19,401 bases of DNA, from NCBI GenBank assembly GCA_017116025.1, contig JAFITR010000009.1, positions 1-19,401 of the forward strand, in the 5' to 3' direction. The DNA is from Simkania negevensis. Lineage in GTDB: Bacteria; Chlamydiota; Chlamydiia; Chlamydiales; JAFITR01. Under the pieces are notes generated by a model, which had not been told where the DNA came from, did not search any database, and saw only the letters and a list, made by a program, of their open reading frames with translations. Of this stretch, positions 14,512-19,401 are shown one piece after another. A program made the position numbers and the translations under genes. Each line of letters starts with the position of its first letter. Position 1 is the stretch's first letter.

Positions 14512-16347
14512 TCACCCTATCCAGCGAGAAGAGTAGTTCATCACATCCATTGTCACCGCTTGCGTTGGACATTTTTCAGCACACAAACCGCAGCGGATAC
14601 AAAGGTCTTCATCTTTTAACATGACGGAGCCAAGATCATCAAGCCCCTCAACATCAATACTTTCCGACTTCACTCCGTAGAAATTGTCGACGATCTTGCG
14701 CACCTTCCCCTGGTCGCTCTGCATATTGAGCTGTCCAAGGCGGATGAGTTTGAGGCAGTTTGTCGGACATACATCGATACAGCCGTTACACTTAATACAA
14801 AGCTCTCCACTAAAGACGGGAGAGATGTGACATTGAAGGCAACGATTGGCTTGTTGATGCGCTTCTTCGTAGGTGTAATTATTCTCCACCATAGTGAAGT
14901 TGTCTCTGCGAAGATGGGCGTTTTGCATAGAAGGCAAGGCCCAGTCAGTCCTCAGGTACTCTTTGCTTCGCATAGGAGGTATTTCGCGGAACTCACCAAC
15001 GATCTCTTTGTAGGGCTTGACGCCCCGGAGGTCTTCATCGATAGCGATAGCAGCCTGCTGTCCATGGCGCACAGCAGTGATAAAAAGAGCAGCACCAAAG
15101 GCTGCATCTCCTCCGGAATAGATACCGGAGATGGAGGTACGGCATGTATCTTTTTCCGTTTTAATAATACCCCTTTCTATAACGAGCTCGCTTCTTCTCT
15201 TCCATCCGTCAAAAATACTCATATCCATCGCTTGTCCAATCGCTAAAACAATGGTATCGCATGGGATAAGGAAGGAAGCGCCTTCAACAAACTGTGGATT
15301 GAATCGACCGTCGTGGTCAAAGAGACGTGAGATTTTGTGTACTTCGAGAGCCGTAATGCGCCCTTGACCATCTCTTTTTACCGCCTTGGGCCCTACGCGG
15401 TTGATAATGCGTATTCCCTCTTCTTCTCCATCTTCGATCTCAAATTCGTCAGCCGTTTGCTCGTTACGTGCTTCTAAGCAGACCATAACGACACTCTCTG
15501 CTCCGTTGCGTACCGATGTTCTAGCAACGTCGAAGGCGACGTTACCACCGCCAACGACAACGACATTCTTGCCAATCTTCCACTTCCTATCGTCACACAT
15601 CACCTTGAGGTATTCAACTCCTCGGATGATGTCGGAGGCTTGGAAATCAGCCATCGGCAGGTCGCGCGACTTCCATAGTCCATTGCCGATAAAAACAGCG
15701 TCGTACTGCTCCTCCAGCTCCGTCAACGTAATGTCACGCCCCACCTTGGTGTTGCAAATGAACTTGGCCCCCAGGTACTCGATCGCACGGCATTCGGAAA
15801 TTGCTATCTTGTTTTTTAGACGGTAGTTGGGTACACCGTAAACGAGCATACCTCCAGGAAGAGGCATCATCTCATATACGTCGACAGCATAGCCTACACG
15901 TAACAAGTCGTGAGCAGCTGTCAACGAAGCAACACCAGCCCCCACACAGGCAACCCTAAGGCCGTTGGGTTTGGGCTTTGTCGAACCACGAGCATAGCTA
16001 AACTCCAAAGACTTCTTGTGCGCCTCGTCGTCAAGGCCAAACCACTCGTCAAGATAACGCTTCTGCGCACGTATCGTTAACGTCTTGTCCACCCTGTCGC
16101 GCCGACAGGCTGTCTCACAAGGTGCTCCACAAATAATCCCGCAGATAGAAGCAAATGGATTGGGGCCGCGGGCAATCTTATACCCCTCTAATAGATTGCC
16201 TGCATGGAGAGCCAACATATAGCCACGAGGGTCCGTCTTGACAGGACAGCCGTCACGGCAATCGATCTGCTTCAGGTAATACTCGATATCAGGAACGACG
16301 ACATCATAAAGAGAGTCGTACGCTTTTTTGATCTCCCCCTCGTCCAA
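14512..16347 (-). CDS. GltD-like FAD oxidoreductase fused to a two-cluster ferredoxin domain
   Basis: The protein (611 aa from the TTG at 16347) has an N-terminal Fe-S domain (C30, C34 in CRDGCPVKTDPRGY, then C69, C73, C77, C81), an FAD-binding fold (CVGAGVASL, glycines 136 and 138), an NAD(P)-binding fold (VVVVGGGNVAFD, about 261-272), the flavin-closing motif GIYSGGDAAFGAA, and a C-terminal pair of [4Fe-4S] motifs (CIKCNGCIDVCP from 517 and CIRCGLCAEKCP from 583). This matches the glutamate-synthase small-subunit superfamily. The large glutamate synthase subunit is not nearby; instead it leads a bc operon, so NAD(P)H or ferredoxin oxidation linked to the quinone pool is likely (inference). 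TTG at 16347 is preferred because GAGG lies seven bases upstream; a GTG at 16380, directly after an in-frame stop, has none. Confidence 0.9.
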   Translation of the reverse strand: MDEGEIKKAYDSLYDVVVPDIEYYLKQIDCRDGCPVKTDPRGYMLALHAGNLLEGYKIARGPNPFASICGIICGAPCETACRRDRVDKTLTIRAQKRYLDEWFGLDDEAHKKSLEFSYARGSTKPKPNGLRVACVGAGVASLTAAHDLLRVGYAVDVYEMMPLPGGMLVYGVPNYRLKNKIAISECRAIEYLGAKFICNTKVGRDITLTELEEQYDAVFIGNGLWKSRDLPMADFQASDIIRGVEYLKVMCDDRKWKIGKNVVVVGGGNVAFDVARTSVRNGAESVVMVCLEARNEQTADEFEIEDGEEEGIRIINRVGPKAVKRDGQGRITALEVHKISRLFDHDGRFNPQFVEGASFLIPCDTIVLAIGQAMDMSIFDGWKRRSELVIERGIIKTEKDTCRTSISGIYSGGDAAFGAALFITAVRHGQQAAIAIDEDLRGVKPYKEIVGEFREIPPMRSKEYLRTDWALPSMQNAHLRRDNFTMVENNYTYEEAHQQANRCLQCHISPVFSGELCIKCNGCIDVCPTNCLKLIRLGQLNMQSDQGKVRKIVDNFYGVKSESIDVEGLDDLGSVMLKDEDLCIRCGLCAEKCPTQAVTMDVMNYSSRWIG

Positions 16348-16392
16348 AAAACCCCCTCTTCCCGCCTTTGTTATACACACCTAAAGCAACGG

Positions 16393-16405
16393 ACTGTGTC
16401 ACAGT
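16393..16405. promoter_or_regulatory. 13-bp palindrome ACTGTG-T-CACAGT upstream of the respiratory operon
   Basis: A perfect 6+1+6 palindrome lies 46-58 nt upstream of the TTG start of the FAD/Fe-S gene. Length and position would suit an operator, but the spacing does not match the FNR or CRP consensus. No convincing -35/-10 pair was found around it. Chance or an RNA hairpin are alternatives. Confidence 0.3.
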
Positions 16406-16445
16406 GGCGCTTTTTTGTAAAAAGATATACGTAATAGTCTGACAT

Positions 16446-16565
16446 CAGGCCGAAAGTCTGGTGTCAGACCTTCGGCCTAAAAACCAGGCCGAAGGTCTGG
16501 AATGTAACAGCCCAGGGCAACGCCCTGGGTTATAGCAACCCAAATAATGCAGGCTGAAAGCCTGC
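16446..16565. repeat. Palindromic cluster C-C-C-B-A without a transposase
   Basis: C units are at 16446-16460, 16465-16478 (opposite orientation) and 16485-16499. B is at 16511-16529 (CCCAGGGC-aac-GCCCTGGG) and A at 16549-16565 (GCAGGCT-gaa-AGCCTGC). Order and orientation match 7484-7629, yet no transposase remnant adjoins it. A has one pair swapped relative to the other copies (C:G to G:C) and so keeps the stem. It lies 17 nt downstream of the yggT stop and about 66 nt upstream of the respiratory operon. Confidence 0.9.
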
Positions 16566-16581
16566 AAGATGATGTGAATAG

Positions 16582-16839
16582 TTACGACCAAAGCAGCATA
16601 AGGAGAAAATACTCGATCATGCGCAAAGCAATAAAAGCGAGGATGGGGCTAAAGTCCATCCCTCCAAGGGAGGGGATGATCCGTCGAAAGAGATTGAGAT
16701 AGGGATCTACATAGAACGCAATGAAATGCATGATACGCGAGCGGCTAAACCGAGGGAACCAGGAGCCAATAATCCGTATCATCAACATCGCCGTATATAC
16801 GAGGAAGAGAAGATCGATGATACTAGCAAGAACAACCAT
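16582..16839 (-). CDS. YggT family membrane protein
   Basis: The 85-aa protein has two hydrophobic helices (about residues 3-26 and 62-84) joined by a loop with DPYLNLFRRIIPSLGGMDFS, the signature of the YggT/Ycf19 family. Family members are inner-membrane proteins linked to membrane or cell-division organisation and osmotic tolerance, with no settled biochemical function. The ATG at 16839 lies 15 nt after the stop of the second oxygenase, so the two are probably co-transcribed. Palindrome A follows 17 nt after its stop. Confidence 0.88.
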   Translation of the reverse strand: MVVLASIIDLLFLVYTAMLMIRIIGSWFPRFSRSRIMHFIAFYVDPYLNLFRRIIPSLGGMDFSPILAFIALRMIEYFLLMLLWS

Positions 16840-16854
16840 TAAACACCGCTTTAC

Positions 16855-17943
16855 CTACGACACTCTTTTAGAGATTTCGCTCCACAAGAGATTCGTCTTT
16901 TGTACGGGAAGAGAGGCTTGGCCACTCTCTACCAAAGCGGTTACTTTTTGCATCAGTCCGGAATTCGCATCGTACTGCCGAAGCCCTTCATCAGCCAAAC
17001 CAAGCTCAACAAGGCGATGGGCTAAAAGATCCAGCCTTGTAACATTCGGGAAGCGCTGCACACCGCCAGTCATCTCGATACATTTTGCCAGAGGACTCAA
17101 GTCATCTCCTGCGTTACCATGAACAAAATAAACCACCGAATATCGCTCGATATCAGGCTTCGATACCACGCGGTGATTCGCACTTTTAAAATAGCCGTTT
17201 GTTATGTTCTCCAGGAAATCGCCACCATTGATGATGAAAGCATCCGAAGGGATTTTCACATCAATCCATTCTCCTTGATGGGAAATTTGCAGCCCCTCTT
17301 CTGTCGCTATAGGAAGGATGGTAAAGAGATCGATGTCGGTATGTGCCGCAGCCCAAAACTGCCCCGGGGCAGGGTTTTTAGGATAATGCAAAGTGCGCAA
17401 AAGACTCTCCCCTTCTTCCGTCATCGAAGTAAAGTAGTCCTCCTTTTCCCCTATAGCCAAAGCAAAAGCCTGCTGAAGCTTCTTCCCATGGTGGTTGATG
17501 TTTTTGATCAATTCCTCCATCGGATGTTGTAAATCCATCCAGTCGGGCCAAAGGTTCTTGTTGCGTCCAATATGAATGTATTCCTTGTAATCCTTCTCCT
17601 TTTGCCCCTGGGCAATTTCACTCTCTACATAGCCCCGCTGACCACTCATTGCAGGATCATTGATCATCTTTTTCTTTTCTACCGACTCCCCAAAGAATTG
17701 TTGCAATGCTGCATATCCATTCTCAAGAGCTCGGACATCCACCCCCGGGTTTACAACGGCAAAAAATCCCACCTCATGTAAAGCATCAGAAACCTGCTGG
17801 ACAAACTTCTCCCGCGTCTGCGGATTGTCAAAGTCGCGCATGTCAACGACAGGGATCGTGCTCTGAAACGGCGCTTGTTTAGCAGTCACACTCCCCACAA
17901 AAAAAAAAGCAAGACAACAAAACAGTATGGCAAAACGACGCAT
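16855..17943 (-). CDS. Exported isopenicillin-N-synthase-like Fe(II) oxygenase, copy 2
   Basis: The 362-aa protein belongs to the 2-oxoglutarate/Fe(II) oxygenase superfamily, in the isopenicillin-N-synthase-like branch. The iron triad is H201 and D203 (AAAHTDIDLFTIL) and H257 (SANHRVVSKP); the RxS motif that binds the co-substrate carboxylate is R267 and S269 (ERYSVVYF). Residues 1-21 (MRRFAILFCC, then a hydrophobic core ending SVTA) look like a Sec signal peptide, which is odd for an enzyme class that is normally cytoplasmic. The ATG at 17943 was chosen for its AGGAG six bases upstream; the longer frame to 18111 runs into copy 1. It lies 35 nt downstream of copy 1 and is about 80% identical to it. 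Substrate unknown. Confidence 0.92.
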   Translation of the reverse strand: MRRFAILFCCLAFFFVGSVTAKQAPFQSTIPVVDMRDFDNPQTREKFVQQVSDALHEVGFFAVVNPGVDVRALENGYAALQQFFGESVEKKKMINDPAMSGQRGYVESEIAQGQKEKDYKEYIHIGRNKNLWPDWMDLQHPMEELIKNINHHGKKLQQAFALAIGEKEDYFTSMTEEGESLLRTLHYPKNPAPGQFWAAAHTDIDLFTILPIATEEGLQISHQGEWIDVKIPSDAFIINGGDFLENITNGYFKSANHRVVSKPDIERYSVVYFVHGNAGDDLSPLAKCIEMTGGVQRFPNVTRLDLLAHRLVELGLADEGLRQYDANSGLMQKVTALVESGQASLPVQKTNLLWSEISKRVS

Positions 17944-17978
17944 GGGAACTCCTCTTCTAGGCAATTTAATTAATGATC

Positions 17979-19082
17979 TCACAACGTTCTCATCGATACT
18001 TCTTTCCAAAGATCGAAGGTCTTTTGTACAGGAGGGGCGGCATTCCCACTCTTTACTAAAGCAGTCACTTTTTGCATCAGTCCAGAATCCGCATCGTACT
18101 GCGTTAACCACTCATCAGCCAAGCCAAGCTCGACAAGACGATGGGCAAGAAGGTCCAACCTCTTGGCATTGGGAAAAGACTGCACGCCTCCCGTCATCTC
18201 GATACACCGCGCCAAAGGACTCACATCGTGATCAGCCCCACCATGAACAAAATATACCATCGAATACCTTTCGACGTCAGGCTTGGAAACAACACGATGC
18301 TTAGCACTCTTGAAATAGCCGTTCGTTATGTTCTCTAGCTGATCACCCCCATTGATGATGAAAGCTTCGGGAGGGATTCGTACATCGATCCACTCTCCGC
18401 GATGAAAAACCTGCAACCCCTCTTCTGTCGCCATAGGGAGGATCGTAAAGAGGCCGATGTCGGTATGTACTGCAGACCAAAACTGCCCAGGAGCAGGATT
18501 CTTTGGATAGAACAAAGCACGCAAAAGACTCTCTCCTTCTTCCGTTGCCGAAGTAAAAAAGTCCTCCCTCTCCCCTATAGCCAAGGCAAAAGCCTGCTGA
18601 AGCTTTCTTCCATGGTGGTTGATGTTTTTGATCAACTCCTCCATCGGATGTTGTAAATCCATCCAGTCGGGCCAAAGGTTCCTGTTGCGTCCAATATGGA
18701 TGAATTCCTTGTAGTCTTTCTGACTCTGCCCCTGAGCAATCTCGCTCTGCGTATAGCCTCGCTCGCCACTCGTCGCAGGATCATTGATCATCTTTTTCTT
18801 TTCTACCGACTGGGAGAAGAAATGCTTCGACGCAGCATATCCATTCTCAAGAGCACGGATATCCACCCCCGGGTTCACAACGGCAAAAAATCCCACTTCA
18901 TGTAAAGCATCAGAAACCTGCTGGACAAACTTCTCCCGCGTCTGCGGATTGTCAAAGTCGCGCATGTCAACGACAGGGATCGTGCTATCAAACACCCCCG
19001 GATTCGCATAGAGGGAGCTCACAACAAAAAGAGTAAACAAACAGCTAATCTTTAGACAGTTAACCTTTGAGAAAAAACGCAT
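17979..19082 (-). CDS. Exported isopenicillin-N-synthase-like Fe(II) oxygenase, copy 1
   Basis: The 367-aa first gene of the tandem pair has the same triad as copy 2, H206 and D208 (VHTDIGLFTIL) and H262 (SAKHRVVSKP), with R272 and S274 as the RxS pair. Residues 1-26, ending SSLYA, look like a Sec signal peptide that differs in sequence from that of copy 2, while the next ~40 residues are identical. The ATG at 19082 has GGAGG six bases upstream; an upstream TTG at 19097 would destroy that spacing. Differences between copies concentrate in surface-like segments (for example SKHFFSQS against LQQFFGES), and all active-site residues are kept in both. The substrate is unknown; IPNS-family membership does not imply antibiotic synthesis. 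Confidence 0.92.
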   Translation of the reverse strand: MRFFSKVNCLKISCLFTLFVVSSLYANPGVFDSTIPVVDMRDFDNPQTREKFVQQVSDALHEVGFFAVVNPGVDIRALENGYAASKHFFSQSVEKKKMINDPATSGERGYTQSEIAQGQSQKDYKEFIHIGRNRNLWPDWMDLQHPMEELIKNINHHGRKLQQAFALAIGEREDFFTSATEEGESLLRALFYPKNPAPGQFWSAVHTDIGLFTILPMATEEGLQVFHRGEWIDVRIPPEAFIINGGDQLENITNGYFKSAKHRVVSKPDVERYSMVYFVHGGADHDVSPLARCIEMTGGVQSFPNAKRLDLLAHRLVELGLADEWLTQYDADSGLMQKVTALVKSGNAAPPVQKTFDLWKEVSMRTL

Positions 19083-19313
19083 CGCAAACCTCCGCAAAAT
19101 TGTTTGAGTAAGAAGGGTTTGCAGAAACCTAGCACGGAAAAGAAAAACCGCGCAAGAGCATTATTGCATCAATGAGAAGAATGAGGTCAGCGAAATGAAA
19201 GAACAAAAGTAACGCAAAACCGACAAAAAAGGACAACAGGGACAGCAGGAACAACAGAAGCGCTCTCCCTTTTTGTGCTCTTGTTGTTACGCTCTTCACC
19301 GTTGATTCTCAAC
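19083..19313. other. Non-coding stretch upstream of the oxygenase pair, with 24-nt repeat copy 2
   Basis: No reading frame here looks like a gene. It should contain the promoter of the oxygenase genes, but I see no clear -35/-10 pair. Positions 19236-19259 (plus strand, starting ACAGGGACAGCA) match 255-278 on the minus strand at 22 of 24 positions. Confidence 0.5.
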
Positions 19314-19401
19314 GCTCGAGTTTAGCAGTTTGAAGCCAGGCCGAAGGTCTAAAATCAGGCCGAAGGTCTAAAATCAGGCTGAAGGTCTAAATCAGACCGA
19401 A
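19314..19401. repeat. GCTCGAG border motif followed by a tandem C array running off the window
   Basis: Positions 19314-19334 read GCTCGAGTTTAGCAGTTTGA and on, nearly identical to 8359-8380. C units then start at 19337, 19356, 19375 and 19393 with a period of 18-19 bp (CAGGCCGAAGGTCTAAAAT). The array is cut by the window end, so B, A and a transposase could follow. Confidence 0.85.

Noticed and set aside
14788..14850. CLQCH in the FAD/Fe-S protein as a heme c site
   Set aside because: It is in a cytoplasmic-type protein without signal peptide, in the usual cysteine-rich segment before the ferredoxin motifs, so it more likely belongs to Fe-S binding.
17944..18111. Longer start for oxygenase copy 2 (418 aa)
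   Set aside because: The extra residues are read from the end of copy 1 in another frame; the ATG at 17943 has a well-placed AGGAG and begins a signal peptide.

Overview
The window is about 19.4 kb, and every gene I can support lies on the minus strand. It most likely comes from an environmental, Chlamydia-related bacterium (phylum Chlamydiota). The best clue is GreA (313-2490): instead of the usual ~158 residues it is about 725 aa, with a large N-terminal extension in front of a normal C-terminal GreA domain, an architecture I associate with chlamydial GreA. A second clue is a protein with two adjacent hydrophobic helices near its N terminus, like chlamydial inclusion-membrane (Inc) proteins, followed by leucine-rich repeats (2744-4237). 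The phylum is an inference; no rRNA or tRNA is present.

Layout in transcription order (right to left). 19401-19083: a tandem palindromic repeat array and a non-coding stretch. 19082-16855: two tandem, roughly 80% identical, signal-peptide-bearing isopenicillin-N-synthase-like Fe(II) oxygenases, then a YggT-family membrane protein (16839-16582). 16565-16446: a palindromic repeat cluster without a transposase. 16347-8598: a tight respiratory operon encoding a GltD-like FAD/Fe-S oxidoreductase, a 48-aa CcoS-like protein, a Rieske protein, a cytochrome b with fused b6/subunit-IV parts, and a 1285-aa membrane-anchored cytochrome with seven CxxCH heme sites. 8534-7484: an IS200-like (RAYT-type) transposase with inverted palindromic modules on both sides, inserted between the bc-type genes and the oxidase genes. 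7456-4230: a cbb3-type oxidase set, ccoN, ccoO (frame broken at a run of nine C), a CcoQ-like protein and a CcoP-like membrane anchor without heme motifs. 4237-2744: the Inc-like LRR protein, whose start overlaps the preceding gene by 8 nt. 2490-313: greA. 210-1: palindromic modules and an internally deleted transposase remnant.

Functionally, the FAD/Fe-S protein could feed electrons toward the quinone pool or the Rieske/cytochrome b complex. That complex has no separate cytochrome c1, and the oxidase cluster has no heme-bearing CcoP. The heptaheme cytochrome is the obvious candidate for both jobs, linking the bc-type complex to the cbb3 oxidase.

The most interesting points are the C9 tract that breaks ccoO; the three-part palindromic repeat family (A-B-C) around the transposase, with a paired base change that preserves one hairpin; an imperfect ~60-nt inverted repeat next to it; the Inc/LRR protein at the end of an oxidase operon; and signs of gene conversion between the two oxygenase genes.
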